Part shown: piece by piece, positions 1 to 9,221 of the stretch
Numbering within the stretch: the first letter of the stretch is position 1
Layout: each line of letters opens with the position of its first letter
Source: HK1 sp965215295
Lineage (GTDB): Bacteria; Pseudomonadota; Gammaproteobacteria; HK1
Assembly: GCA_965215295.1 (NCBI GenBank)
Contig: OZ244045.1
Span: forward strand, 186,001 to 250,000
DNA length: 64,000 bases
Direction: 5' to 3'
Made by a program: the position numbers and the translations under genes
The notes under the pieces: generated by a model
Database searches by the model: none
What the model saw: the letters and a program-made list of their open reading frames with translations, nothing else
What the model was told of the DNA's origin: nothing

Positions 1-977
1 CGCAAGGGACCGTGTTCGACATCAGCGTGACGGAGGAGAACATCTTCGGAACCGGCAACCGCCTCAGAGCGTCGTTCAACACCAGCACCGTCAGTCGAGA
101 CATCTCCTTATCGTGGTACGACCCGTACTGGACCATCGATGGTGTGAGCCGGAACATCGAAGTCTACAATCGCCGCAAGGACGCAAGCGACGCGAATCTG
201 GCCGACTACGACCTGGACCAGATCGGAGCCGGGGTGACGCTCGGAATTCCGATCTCCGAGCTCGTTCGCGTCAGCGTGGGCCTGAATGCAGAGCAGACCG
301 ACTTTCTCGTCGGTGCGTCCGCTTCCGAGGAGATCCGGGAATTCCACGAAGAGAGCGGCGGAGAGTACTTCACATTGCTGGTCACCGGAGCTTGGGCACA
401 AGACAGCCGCAACAGTCGATTCCTGCCTACCAGGGGCAGCCTGAGCCGGTTGAGCGCCGAGATCACGGTGCCCGGCAGCGATCTCACGTACTACAAGTTG
501 TTTGCACGTCACCAGAGACTGCTCCCGCTGTCGGGGGACGTCGTGCTCGTGCTGGATGGCGAAGTCGGCTACGGAGACGGCTTCGGCGGCACCAGCGAGC
601 TTCCCTTGACGGAGAACTTCTTCGCCGGCGGGCTCCGATCGGTACGTGGTTTCAGTGCGAATTCGCTCGGCCCGCGCGACGAGTTCGATGAGCCGCTCGG
701 CGGCAATCTCAAGATTGTCGGAACCGCTGAAGTCGTTCTCCCGCTTCCGTTCGCGACAGATTCGCGCACGTTCCGGATCACGGGTTTTCTCGACGCCGGA
801 AACGTGTATGGTCCGGAGGAGAGTTTCGACCTCGACGAGCTCCGGTATTCGACCGGAATCGCCGCAATCTGGCTGTCTCCCATCGGGCCTCTGACCATGA
901 GTCTCGCAAGGGCGCTCAGGACTCGTGAGGGCGATTCGACGGATGGATTCCAACTTACATTCGGGACGAGTTTCTAG
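1..977 (+). CDS. bamA: Outer membrane assembly factor BamA, C-terminal part (5' end outside window)
   Basis: This is the C-terminal beta-barrel domain of BamA, the outer-membrane insertase that folds beta-barrel proteins. The frame is open from the first bases, so the gene starts before the window and an internal GTG at 12 is not its start. Visible hallmarks are an ENIFGTGN-like strand near the left end, the conserved GGLRSVRGF motif at about 628-654 (the loop that folds into the barrel), and a C-terminal beta-signal ending in Phe (FQLTFGTSF). The POTRA domains are not visible. The skp gene starts 2 bp after the stop, matching the usual bamA-skp-lpxD-fabZ-lpxA order. Identity is secure from motifs plus context. 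Confidence 0.95.
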   Translation, partial: QGTVFDISVTEENIFGTGNRLRASFNTSTVSRDISLSWYDPYWTIDGVSRNIEVYNRRKDASDANLADYDLDQIGAGVTLGIPISELVRVSVGLNAEQTDFLVGASASEEIREFHEESGGEYFTLLVTGAWAQDSRNSRFLPTRGSLSRLSAEITVPGSDLTYYKLFARHQRLLPLSGDVVLVLDGEVGYGDGFGGTSELPLTENFFAGGLRSVRGFSANSLGPRDEFDEPLGGNLKIVGTAEVVLPLPFATDSRTFRITGFLDAGNVYGPEESFDLDELRYSTGIAAIWLSPIGPLTMSLARALRTREGDSTDGFQLTFGTSF

Positions 978-979
978 TC

Positions 980-1522
980 ATGCATGCATACAAAAAGTAT
1001 CGGCGAGTCGTGGCCCGCGTCGGCTTGTCGGGGTTCATGTTCGCCTGCGCCCTTCAGGCGCATGCCGCGGACTTCAAGGTGGGTTTCGTCAACGTCGCGA
1101 TCGTGCTCGATCAGGCGCCGCAGGCTGCCCAAGCCCAGGCCCGTATCGAGCGTGAATTTGCGCCGAGGGACCAGGAGATCCTGGATCAGCAACAGCGTAT
1201 CAGGGAACTTGAAGACAGGCTCGTCAAGAATACGGCGGTTCTGTCGGACAGCGAGCGTGAACGCCGGAGGGCCGAGCTTCGGCAGCTCAAGCGCGAGTTG
1301 CGGCGCTCCCAGGAAGAGTTTCGCGAGGACCTGAACCTGCGGAGGAGCCAGGAACTCAGTGCATTGCAGCGAATGGTGACCGAAGTGATCCAGGATATGG
1401 CGAACGCGGAAGAATATGACCTGATCATGACCGATGGCGTCGTCTTCGCGGGCGACAAGGTCAACATCACGAAGCGCGTCATCGAGGTCCTGAAGTCCGA
1501 CTTCAAGAAATCGGACGAATGA
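980..1522 (+). CDS. skp: Periplasmic chaperone Skp/OmpH
   Basis: The product is a 180-residue periplasmic chaperone that holds unfolded outer-membrane proteins on their way to BamA. It has a signal peptide of about 29 residues: a basic start, a hydrophobic core and an AHA cleavage site before ADF. A GFVNVAIVLDQAP segment typical of OmpH follows, then a long charged helical stretch at about residues 60-130 rich in Glu, Arg and Gln, which forms the coiled-coil tentacles of Skp. Length fits the family (about 160-190). It sits between bamA and lpxD and is probably transcribed with both. Confidence 0.93.
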   Translation: MHAYKKYRRVVARVGLSGFMFACALQAHAADFKVGFVNVAIVLDQAPQAAQAQARIEREFAPRDQEILDQQQRIRELEDRLVKNTAVLSDSERERRRAELRQLKRELRRSQEEFREDLNLRRSQELSALQRMVTEVIQDMANAEEYDLIMTDGVVFAGDKVNITKRVIEVLKSDFKKSDE

Positions 1523-1547
1523 CCGGCCACGCCGAGGAAGCCGTGCG

Positions 1548-2570
1548 TTGAGCTATCGTCTCGGGGATCTTGCCGAGCGCATCGGGGCCGGGCTGTTCGG
1601 CGATCCCGATGTCGTCATCGACCAAGTTGCCCCCCTGGACGCGGCAGGGCCGAGTGCGGTCACGTTCCTTTCGAACCGGCGCTACCGGCCATACCTGGAC
1701 AGTACGCAAGCTGGCGCAGTGATACTGGGGCCGGAATTCGCGGACGCATGCCCGGTGCCGGCGCTGGTGCTCGACAATCCGTACCTGGGCTATGCACGTG
1801 CCGCCACGTTGCTGTCGCCACCGGACGAAGCGGTATCCGGCATCGCCCCGAGCGCCGTCGTCCATCCGGACGCCATCGTGGCGCCGGGCGCATCGGTCGG
1901 CGCCCACTGCGTGATCGAAGCCGGTGCGAGAATCGAAGCCGGGACGGCTCTCGGCGCCGGTTCGTTCCTCGGCCGGGGTTCGACCATCGGTCCGCACGGG
2001 CGGATCGCGGCCCGGGTCGTGATCTGCCAGCGCGTGCACATCGGAGCACGGGCGATCGTTCATCCCGGGGTGGTCGTCGGGGCGGACGGATTCGGAATCG
2101 CCAACGACGACGGAAAGTGGGTGAAGATCCCGCAGTTCGGCGGTGTGAGGATCGGCGATGACGTCGAGATTGGAGCGAACACGACAATCGACCGCGGGGC
2201 CCTTGAAGACACCCTCATCGAAGACGGCGTCAAGCTGGACAACCTCATCCAGATCGGCCACAACGTGCACGTCGGCGCCCATACCGCCATTGCCGCCTGC
2301 GCCGCGATCGGCGGGAGCGCCCGTATCGGACGGCGCTGCACCATCGCGGGCGCGGTGTCCATCGCCGGACATCTGGAAATCGCGGACGACGTCCATCTCA
2401 CCGCGACCTCGGCCGTACCCAACACAATCCGCGAGGCGGGAGTCTATTCGTCGGGAATGCCGATCCAGGAAAACCGGGCGTGGCGGCGAAACGTCGCGAG
2501 ACTGCGTCACCTCGACGACGTCGTGCGGCGTCTGCGGGTGATCGAGCGCAAGCTCGACGAGCGGACGTGA
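1548..2570 (+). CDS. lpxD: UDP-3-O-(3-hydroxyacyl)glucosamine N-acyltransferase LpxD
   Basis: LpxD adds the second hydroxyacyl chain, from acyl-ACP, to the UDP-glucosamine lipid A precursor in the cytoplasm. The 340-residue protein has an N-terminal uridine-binding domain (to about residue 100) and then a left-handed beta helix of hexapeptide repeats. His238 in the motif QIGHNV matches the family's catalytic histidine. The start is a TTG at 1548, preceded by GAGGAAG seven bases upstream; no in-frame ATG or GTG lies nearby. The C-terminal helix ends in a charged tail as usual. The neighbours skp and fabZ support the call. Confidence 0.95.
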   Translation: MSYRLGDLAERIGAGLFGDPDVVIDQVAPLDAAGPSAVTFLSNRRYRPYLDSTQAGAVILGPEFADACPVPALVLDNPYLGYARAATLLSPPDEAVSGIAPSAVVHPDAIVAPGASVGAHCVIEAGARIEAGTALGAGSFLGRGSTIGPHGRIAARVVICQRVHIGARAIVHPGVVVGADGFGIANDDGKWVKIPQFGGVRIGDDVEIGANTTIDRGALEDTLIEDGVKLDNLIQIGHNVHVGAHTAIAACAAIGGSARIGRRCTIAGAVSIAGHLEIADDVHLTATSAVPNTIREAGVYSSGMPIQENRAWRRNVARLRHLDDVVRRLRVIERKLDERT

Positions 2571-2613
2571 CGGCGGTGCTCCTCGTCGATGCGGCGTCGG
2601 CCGCGGGGGATGC

Positions 2614-3066
2614 ATGATGGTGGACATGCCGATTGACGAAGTGCTCAAGTACCTGCCGCACCGGTACCCGTTCCTGCTCGTTGATCGGGTCCGGAAGTGT
2701 GTCCCCGGGAAGTCGCTCGTCGCATTGAAGAACGTGACGATCAACGAACCCTTCTTCCCGGGCCACTTCCCGCGCCGGCCGGTGATGCCCGCGGTGCTGA
2801 TTCTGGAGGCCATGGCCCAGGCGACGGGGATTCTCGCGTTGCGCTCGCTGGGTCGGCTGCCTTCGGCGACCGAGATGTACTACTTCGTCGGCATCGACAA
2901 CGCTCGATTCCGGCATCCGGTCGAGCCGGGCGATCAGCTCGTGGTCGAGATCGAGCACGTCCGCACCACGCGGGGGGTCTGGAAAGTGGCGGGGCGCGGC
3001 AAGGTCGAGGAGAAGATCGTGGCCACCGCCGAGCTGTTGGGAGCGTTGCGGGACCAGGAGAGATGA
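2614..3066 (+). CDS. fabZ: 3-hydroxyacyl-ACP dehydratase FabZ
   Basis: FabZ dehydrates 3-hydroxyacyl-ACP in the fatty-acid elongation cycle and competes with the Lpx enzymes for hydroxyacyl-ACP, which explains its place among the lpx genes. It is a 150-residue hot-dog fold protein with the LPHRYPFLLVDR start motif, His51 in FFPGHFP and Glu65 in LILEAMAQ as the catalytic pair. Two ATG codons stand in a row (2614 and 2617). A GGGGGA at 2605-2610 is better spaced for 2617, so the true start may be one codon later. The stop overlaps the lpxA start (ATGA). Confidence 0.95.
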   Translation: MMVDMPIDEVLKYLPHRYPFLLVDRVRKCVPGKSLVALKNVTINEPFFPGHFPRRPVMPAVLILEAMAQATGILALRSLGRLPSATEMYYFVGIDNARFRHPVEPGDQLVVEIEHVRTTRGVWKVAGRGKVEEKIVATAELLGALRDQER

Positions 3067-3833
3067 TCCACCCGAGCGCCGTCGTGGACCCCGGCGCCGA
3101 ATTGCAGCCCGACGTCGACGTGGGTCCCTTCAGCGTCATCGGTCCCGGCGTCGCTCTTGGCGCGGGGACGCGGATCGGCTCGCACGTCGTCATCGAAGGG
3201 CCGACCCGGGTCGGCGAATGCAACCGCATCCATTCCTTCAGCGTCCTTGGCGGTGCGCCGCAGGACAGGAAGTACCTCGACGAGCCGTCGACTCTGGAAA
3301 TCGGGGATCGCAACGTCATCCGGGAGTACTGCACGTTCAACCGCGGGACGCGGGGCGGGGGCATGGTGACCCGGGTGGGCGACGGGAACTGGATCATGGG
3401 GTACGTGCACGTTGCACATGATTGCAAGGTCGGCAACGACAACGTCCTGGCCAATGGAACGACGCTTGCCGGCCACGTGGAGGTGGAAGACTGCGTGACT
3501 CTGGGCGCATTCACCGTCGTGCACCAGTTCTGTCGAATCGGCGCGCATGCCTTCTCGGCGATGGGCACCGTGATACTGAAGGACGTTCCACCGTTCGTGA
3601 CCGTTGCGGGAAACTTTGCAAGTCCCCACGGACTCAATACGGAGGGACTCAGGCGGCGCGGATTCCCCGCGCTCGCCATGCAGTCCCTCAGGACCGCGTA
3701 CAAGACCGTGTACAAACGCGGCCTCACGCTCGACGCGGCGATCGGGCAACTCGCCGACTTGGCAAGGAATTGCGCGGAAGTGGACCGCTTTCGCGAATTC
3801 GTGAGGTCTTCCGGGCGAGGGATCGTGCGATGA
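3063..3833 (+). CDS. lpxA: Acyl-ACP--UDP-GlcNAc O-acyltransferase LpxA
   Basis: LpxA catalyses the first step of lipid A synthesis, moving a 3-hydroxyacyl chain from ACP to the 3-OH of UDP-GlcNAc. The 256-residue product is a left-handed beta-helix protein starting MIHPSAVVDPGA. It contains HVAHDC, in which His119 is the equivalent of the general base of the E. coli enzyme, and the C-terminal helical domain with the motif NTEGLRRRGF. The start ATG overlaps the fabZ stop by four bases, indicating translational coupling. Length is close to the E. coli protein (262). Confidence 0.96.
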   Translation: MIHPSAVVDPGAELQPDVDVGPFSVIGPGVALGAGTRIGSHVVIEGPTRVGECNRIHSFSVLGGAPQDRKYLDEPSTLEIGDRNVIREYCTFNRGTRGGGMVTRVGDGNWIMGYVHVAHDCKVGNDNVLANGTTLAGHVEVEDCVTLGAFTVVHQFCRIGAHAFSAMGTVILKDVPPFVTVAGNFASPHGLNTEGLRRRGFPALAMQSLRTAYKTVYKRGLTLDAAIGQLADLARNCAEVDRFREFVRSSGRGIVR

Positions 3834-3858
3834 CGTGCGGCGGCGCCGGTGATGCGCC

Positions 3859-4992
3859 TTGAGAGTCGCCGTCGTCGCCGGCGAGCCTTCCGGGGACATG
3901 CTCGCAAGCGGCCTCATCGACGCGATCCGGGCCCGCGTCCCCGGAGCGCGTTTCGAGGGCATTGCGGGGCCGCGCATGCTCGCGGCCGGCTGCGAGACCC
4001 TGTATCCGATGGAACGCCTGTCGGTCATGGGGCTATTCGAGGTGGTGGGCCGTTACCTGGAACTGATACCGGTCCGGCGGCGGTTGATCAGGCGGTTCGC
4101 CGGCAGTCCGCCCGATGTGTTCATTGGCGTGGATGCTCCTGATTTCAATCTCTCCCTGGAGCTCGCGCTACACCGAGCTGGTGTGAAAACCGTTCATTTC
4201 GTCAGTCCGTCGATCTGGGCATGGCGGCGCTACCGGCTCGACAAGATCGCGCGGGCGGTGGACATGATGCTCGCGCTGTTTCCGTTCGAACCTCCGCTCT
4301 ATCGTGCGCGCTCCATTCCGGTCCGGTTCGTGGGACATCCACTGGCCGACGAAATACCGATGCGGACGGACCGGAGCGCGTCCCGGGCGCGGCTCGGCCT
4401 GGATACGGAGGCCCGGATCGTCGCGCTTCTTCCGGGCAGTCGAATGAGCGAGCTTCGACGCCTCGCCGAGCCACTGGCGCGCACCGCGCGCTGGGTGCAT
4501 CAACGGCGGCCCGACGTGAGCTTCGTGTCGCCTCTGGTGGACGACACGACATGCGAGTTCTTTTCGCGGGCGTTGCGCGAGTACGCTCCCGACGTTCAGT
4601 GCGACCTCTTCCCGGGCCAGTCACGGGATGCGATGGCGGCGAGTGACGTCGTCCTGCTCGCTTCCGGAACCGCGACCCTCGAGGCGATGTTGCTCAAGCG
4701 CCCGATGGTCGTTACCTACCGGACCATGGCCCTCACATGGCTGCTGGGTCGGGCGATGCTGCATGTGGACCATGTCGGATTGCCGAACCTGCTCGCGGGC
4801 GCCCGGCTGGTGCCCGAGCTGCTGCAGAATGACGGAACGCCCGAACGGCTCGGCTCCTTGCTGCTCGACCGGCTCGACCACCCCGAGCGGCAACGCCCGG
4901 TCCTGGAGGAGTTCGATCGAATACACGGGCAATTGCGCGGCGACGCGTTCGCGACCGCGGCCGAAGCCGTGCTGGAAGTGGTGGCCGCATGA
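3859..4992 (+). CDS. lpxB: Lipid-A-disaccharide synthase LpxB
   Basis: LpxB (a GT19 glycosyltransferase) joins lipid X and UDP-2,3-diacylglucosamine into the lipid A disaccharide at the inner membrane. The 377-residue protein opens with VAVVAGEPSGDMLASGL and contains GIAGPRM, DAPDFNL and the SPSIWAWRRYR motif, all conserved in the family. The C-terminal half contains the nucleotide-binding part with ASGTATLEAML. The best start is a TTG at 3859, 25 bp after lpxA; no in-frame ATG fits the N-terminal motif. The stop overlaps the rnhB ATG (ATGA). Confidence 0.95.
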   Translation: MRVAVVAGEPSGDMLASGLIDAIRARVPGARFEGIAGPRMLAAGCETLYPMERLSVMGLFEVVGRYLELIPVRRRLIRRFAGSPPDVFIGVDAPDFNLSLELALHRAGVKTVHFVSPSIWAWRRYRLDKIARAVDMMLALFPFEPPLYRARSIPVRFVGHPLADEIPMRTDRSASRARLGLDTEARIVALLPGSRMSELRRLAEPLARTARWVHQRRPDVSFVSPLVDDTTCEFFSRALREYAPDVQCDLFPGQSRDAMAASDVVLLASGTATLEAMLLKRPMVVTYRTMALTWLLGRAMLHVDHVGLPNLLAGARLVPELLQNDGTPERLGSLLLDRLDHPERQRPVLEEFDRIHGQLRGDAFATAAEAVLEVVAA

Positions 4993-5624
4993 CCGTCCAC
5001 GCCGGCCCATGCGGTGCCGGAGGCCGTGCGACGGCAAGGCTCGTCGCCGGCGTGGACGAAGCGGGTCGCGGACCGCTCGCCGGTCCGGTGGTGGCGGCGG
5101 CGGTCATCCTCGACCCCGCGGTCCGGATAGCCGGACTCGGTGACTCGAAGCGGCTTTCGGCGCGCCGCCGGACGGAGTTGGACCTCGAGATCCGGGAGCG
5201 CGCGATCGGCTTTGCCGTCGCGCGCGTCGAGGCCGAAGTGATCGATGCGATCAACATTCTCCAGGCAACGATGCAGGCGATGCGCGAGGCGGTGGAGCGG
5301 CTCGACCCGGCCCCGGAGGAGGTGCTCGTCGACGGAAACCGTTGTCCGGTTCTGCCGTGCCCGGGGCGTGCGGTGGTGAGAGGGGACTCCAGCGTCGCGG
5401 CGATCGGCGCCGCGTCGATTCTCGCCAAGGTCGCTCGCGATCGAGAGATGGTCGAGATGGATCGCCGCTATCCGGAGTACGGGTTCGCGCGCCACAAGGG
5501 ATACGGGACGCAAGCGCATCGAGACGCCCTGGCCAGGTTCGGCCCGTCGCCCATCCACCGCCTCAGCTTCGCACCGGCAAGGTCGGCCATCGTTCCCGGC
5601 GCTCCGGGGAGCGGTCGTCCATGA
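4989..5624 (+). CDS. rnhB: Ribonuclease HII
   Basis: RNase HII cuts RNA in RNA-DNA hybrids and removes single ribonucleotides from DNA. The 211-residue protein has the signature GVDEAGRGPLAGPV with acidic residues Asp23 and Glu24. Asp115 lies in VLVDGN and Asp133 in RGDSS, completing the metal-binding acidic set. The motif ASILAKVARDREM follows, as in the family. The gene overlaps lpxB upstream and dnaE downstream by four bases each, so it is part of the same transcript. The first 16 residues before the catalytic core are not conserved, so the start could be slightly later. Confidence 0.93.
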   Translation: MTVHAGPCGAGGRATARLVAGVDEAGRGPLAGPVVAAAVILDPAVRIAGLGDSKRLSARRRTELDLEIRERAIGFAVARVEAEVIDAINILQATMQAMREAVERLDPAPEEVLVDGNRCPVLPCPGRAVVRGDSSVAAIGAASILAKVARDREMVEMDRRYPEYGFARHKGYGTQAHRDALARFGPSPIHRLSFAPARSAIVPGAPGSGRP

Positions 5625-8600
5625 GTCCCCGCTTCGTCCACCTGCACCTGCATTCCGAGTTTTCGATCGTCGACGGCATGGTGCGGATCGGTCCGCTCAT
5701 CGAACGGACGAAGGCTCTGGGCATGCCGGCCGTCGCCATCACCGATCACGCCAATTTCTTCTGCATGGTCCGCTTCTATCGCGCGGCGGTCGCAGCGGGC
5801 ATCAAACCGATCGTCGGCGTCGACCTGCCGCTCGAGAGCGGATCGGACAACGTTCCGCCCGGCGTGCTGACCCTGCTGGCGATGGACGACGGCGGCTATC
5901 GGCACCTCGCCCGACTGCTGACTCGTTGCTACATGGCCGAGCGCAGCACCGGCGTTCCGGTCGCCGCCCGGGCCTGGGTGCACGAGTGCACGGACGGAGT
6001 CATCGCGATCTCTCCCGGACCCGAGGGCGATATCGGCCAGGCTCTGCTTCATGGGCGGGCAGGAGAGGCGGAGCGCCGTGCCGAGACGTGGGCTTCCGCC
6101 TTTGCGGGGAGGTTCTACCTCGGGGTCCAGCGAACGGGACGGGCAAGCGAAGCGCCGTGCCTGGAATCGACGGTCGACCTGGCGTTCGCGATGGGGCTTC
6201 CGGTCGTCGCCGGGAACGAGGTGAGGTTCCTCGAGCGTGATGATTTCGAAGCGCACGAAGCAAGGGTCTGCATCCACGAGGGCCGGACCCTCGCCGATCC
6301 GCGGCGTCCGAGAAGGTATAGCGAAGAGCAGTACCTGAAGTCGCCCGACGAGATGAGGGAGCTGTTCGAGGACCTCCCGGAGGCGCTCGAGAACGCGGTC
6401 GAGATTGCGCGCCGATGCAGCCTGGCGGTCACCCTCGGCGGCAGCCATCTCCCCGAGTTTCCGGTCCCCGAGGGCCACGATCTCGAGACGTGGTTCGCCG
6501 AGCGCACGAGGAGGGGATTGGAGCAGCGGCTCGGCGGGACCCGGCCCGGTGCCCGTCCGGCCGGTGGCGAGGAGGCGGAGTACTGGCAGCGGCTCGAGAG
6601 CGAACTCGACATCATCTGCCGCATGGGGTATCCGGGGTACTTCCTCATCGTGGCCGATTTCATACGATGGGCGAAAGAGCACCGGATTCCGGTCGGGCCG
6701 GGACGCGGCTCGGGAGCCGGATCGCTCGTCGCGTTCGCGCTCGGAATCACCGATCTCGATCCGCTGCGGTACGACCTGCTGTTCGAACGTTTCCTGAATC
6801 CCGAACGGGTGTCCCTGCCGGATTTCGACATCGATTTCTGCATGGAGGGCCGCGATCGGGTCATCGACTATGTCGCCGACCGGTACTCCGCCGACCATGT
6901 CGCCCAGATCATCACGTTCGGGACCATGGCCGCCAAGGCGGTCGTCCGCGATGTCGGCCGCGTCCTCGGCCACCCCTACGGATTCGTCGACCAGGTTGCG
7001 AAGCTCATCCCGTTCGAGCTGGGAATGACGCTCGAGCGCGCACTCGCCGACGACGGGTTGAAGGAGCGCTACGAGGCGGACGAGGACGTCAGGTCGATCA
7101 TCGATCTGGCGCGCAAGCTCGAAGGACTGGCCCGCAACGCCGGGAGGCACGCCGGGGGTGTCGTCATCGCTCCGAGGCGCCTTACCGAATTCACCGCGCT
7201 CTATCGCGAGCCGGGCGCAACCGGTGCGGTCACCCAGTTCGACAAGGACGACATCGAAGCGATCGGCCTTGTGAAGTTCGACTTTCTCGGCCTGCGCACG
7301 CTCACCATCATCGACTGGACGCTGGCCACCCTCAACGAGCAACGACGCGCCACCGGCCAGGCCCCGCTGGACCTCGGAGAGCTGTCCACCGACGACCCGG
7401 CCACGTACGAGCTCATCCGGAGCGGCGCGACGACCGCCGTCTTCCAGCTCGAGTCCCGCGGGATGAAGGAGCTCATACGGCGCCTCCAGCCTGACTGCTT
7501 CGACGACGTCATCGCGCTCGTTGCGCTGTTCAGGCCCGGGCCGCTCCAGTCCGGAATGGTCGACGACTTCGTCGCCCGCAAGCATGGGGAGGCGGAAGTC
7601 GAGTACCTGCATCCGGAGCTCGAATCGATTCTCAAGCCGACGTACGGAGTCATCCTGTACCAGGAGCAGGTGATGCGGATTGCCCGGGTGCTCGCCGGTT
7701 ACACCTTGGGCGGAGCGGACCTGTTGCGCAGCGCGATGGGCAAGAAGAAGCCCGAAGAGATGGCGAAACACCGCAGCGTGTTCGTGGAGGGCGCGACGAG
7801 CAAGGGAGTCGACACGCGCCAGGCCACCCGCATCTTCGATCTGATGGAGAAGTTCGCGGGATACGGTTTCAACAAGTCCCATTCCGCGGCGTACGCGCTG
7901 CTGTCGTACCAGACCGCGTGGTTGAAGGCGCACCACCCCGCCGCATTCATGGCCGCGGTGCTGTCGGCCGACATGGACAGCACCGACAAGGTCGTCAACC
8001 TGGTGGAGGAATGCCGTTCGCTGGGGCTGGACGTTGCGCCGCCGCACGTCAACGAGTGCGCCTACCGGTTCGGCGTGGCCGACGAGCGGAACGTCCGGTA
8101 CGGGCTCGGTGCGATCAAGGGGGCGGGCGAATCGGCGCTGGAGAGCATCATCGACGAACGCGGGCGCAACGGACCCTATGCCGACCTGTTCGACTTCGCC
8201 CGCCGGATCGATCCGAAACGAGTCAACCGGCGCGTCATGGAGACCCTCATACGAGCGGGCGCGCTCGATGGACTGGGACCCTCCCGGGCATCGATGATGC
8301 GGACCCTCACGGATGCCTCGCTCGCCGCGGAGCAACTCGCCCGCGACACGACGACCGGCCAGAACGACATGTTCGGCAACGCGCTCCTCGACGGGGATGC
8401 CGAGTCTCGATTCAAGGTGGGGAACGAGTGGCCGGAAGACGAGCGGCTCGCGGGAGAGAGGGAGACCCTGGGCCTTTACCTGACCGGACACCCGATTGTC
8501 CGGTTCGAGCCCGAACTGGAGAAGATGACGAGCTCGAGGCTGTCCGGGCTGCGTCCGCGCATCGGGCAGACGCACACGATTGCGGGACTGATGACGGGGC

Positions 8601-9070
8601 TGCGCACGCTCAACACCCGCCACGGCCGGATGGGGATCGCGACGCTCGACGACCGGACCGCACGTATCGAAGTGAGGATCTTCACGGAGCTGTTTTCCGC
8701 CTGTCGCGAGAAGCTCGTGAGGGATCGCCTGCTCGTCGTCGAAGGCGAAGTCGGGGACGACGAGTTCTCGGGCGAATGCACGGTAGTCGCGATCGCGATC
8801 GACGACCTGGAGTCGACGCGCGAACGGCGTGCCCGTCGCATCCTGATCGAGCTCGACTCCGACTCCATGGCCGATGGTGCGGTCCGTGCCCTGCGTGAGG
8901 CGATCGAGTCGTACCGCTCCGGCCGGACCCCCGTTTGCATCGACTATTGCCGGGGGGATGCGCGGGCGCGCTTCGCTCTCGGCGCCGCGTGGTCGGTTCG
9001 GCCGGCGGACGATCTCATCGCTCGTCTGCGGGATGTCGCCGGCGCGGAGCATGTTCGAGTCGAGTACTGA
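5621..9070 (+). CDS. dnaE: DNA polymerase III alpha subunit
   Basis: This is the replicative DNA polymerase catalytic subunit, 1149 residues against about 1160 in E. coli. The start ATG at 5621 overlaps the rnhB stop. An N-terminal PHP domain (FVHLHLHSEFSIVDG) is followed by the C-family polymerase palm with PDFDIDFCMEGRD, whose Asp401 and Asp403 fall at the same positions as the catalytic residues of E. coli DnaE. The fingers follow (GRHAGGVVIAP), then a helix-hairpin-helix region and a C-terminal OB-fold (HTIAGLMTGLRT) with tau-binding tail. No intein or split is seen. Confidence 0.97.
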   Translation: MSPRFVHLHLHSEFSIVDGMVRIGPLIERTKALGMPAVAITDHANFFCMVRFYRAAVAAGIKPIVGVDLPLESGSDNVPPGVLTLLAMDDGGYRHLARLLTRCYMAERSTGVPVAARAWVHECTDGVIAISPGPEGDIGQALLHGRAGEAERRAETWASAFAGRFYLGVQRTGRASEAPCLESTVDLAFAMGLPVVAGNEVRFLERDDFEAHEARVCIHEGRTLADPRRPRRYSEEQYLKSPDEMRELFEDLPEALENAVEIARRCSLAVTLGGSHLPEFPVPEGHDLETWFAERTRRGLEQRLGGTRPGARPAGGEEAEYWQRLESELDIICRMGYPGYFLIVADFIRWAKEHRIPVGPGRGSGAGSLVAFALGITDLDPLRYDLLFERFLNPERVSLPDFDIDFCMEGRDRVIDYVADRYSADHVAQIITFGTMAAKAVVRDVGRVLGHPYGFVDQVAKLIPFELGMTLERALADDGLKERYEADEDVRSIIDLARKLEGLARNAGRHAGGVVIAPRRLTEFTALYREPGATGAVTQFDKDDIEAIGLVKFDFLGLRTLTIIDWTLATLNEQRRATGQAPLDLGELSTDDPATYELIRSGATTAVFQLESRGMKELIRRLQPDCFDDVIALVALFRPGPLQSGMVDDFVARKHGEAEVEYLHPELESILKPTYGVILYQEQVMRIARVLAGYTLGGADLLRSAMGKKKPEEMAKHRSVFVEGATSKGVDTRQATRIFDLMEKFAGYGFNKSHSAAYALLSYQTAWLKAHHPAAFMAAVLSADMDSTDKVVNLVEECRSLGLDVAPPHVNECAYRFGVADERNVRYGLGAIKGAGESALESIIDERGRNGPYADLFDFARRIDPKRVNRRVMETLIRAGALDGLGPSRASMMRTLTDASLAAEQLARDTTTGQNDMFGNALLDGDAESRFKVGNEWPEDERLAGERETLGLYLTGHPIVRFEPELEKMTSSRLSGLRPRIGQTHTIAGLMTGLRTLNTRHGRMGIATLDDRTARIEVRIFTELFSACREKLVRDRLLVVEGEVGDDEFSGECTVVAIAIDDLESTRERRARRILIELDSDSMADGAVRALREAIESYRSGRTPVCIDYCRGDARARFALGAAWSVRPADDLIARLRDVAGAEHVRVEY

Positions 9071-9221
9071 CGAAGCGCCCGCGAGCCGCAGCCGCTCGAG
9101 GAGCGCATGGGGCGGCGCGCGGTTCCGGCGCACGTTGTAACGGCCCGTCCGCACGGGTATCGTCCGAGCCGTGGCCATTCATGCGAGGAGCTTCGGGTCG
9201 TCCACGCCGCCGGAGATGAGC

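Noticed and set aside
12..977. GTG at 12 as the start of bamA
   Set aside because: The frame is open upstream to the first base and family residues precede it, so the gene is cut by the window edge.
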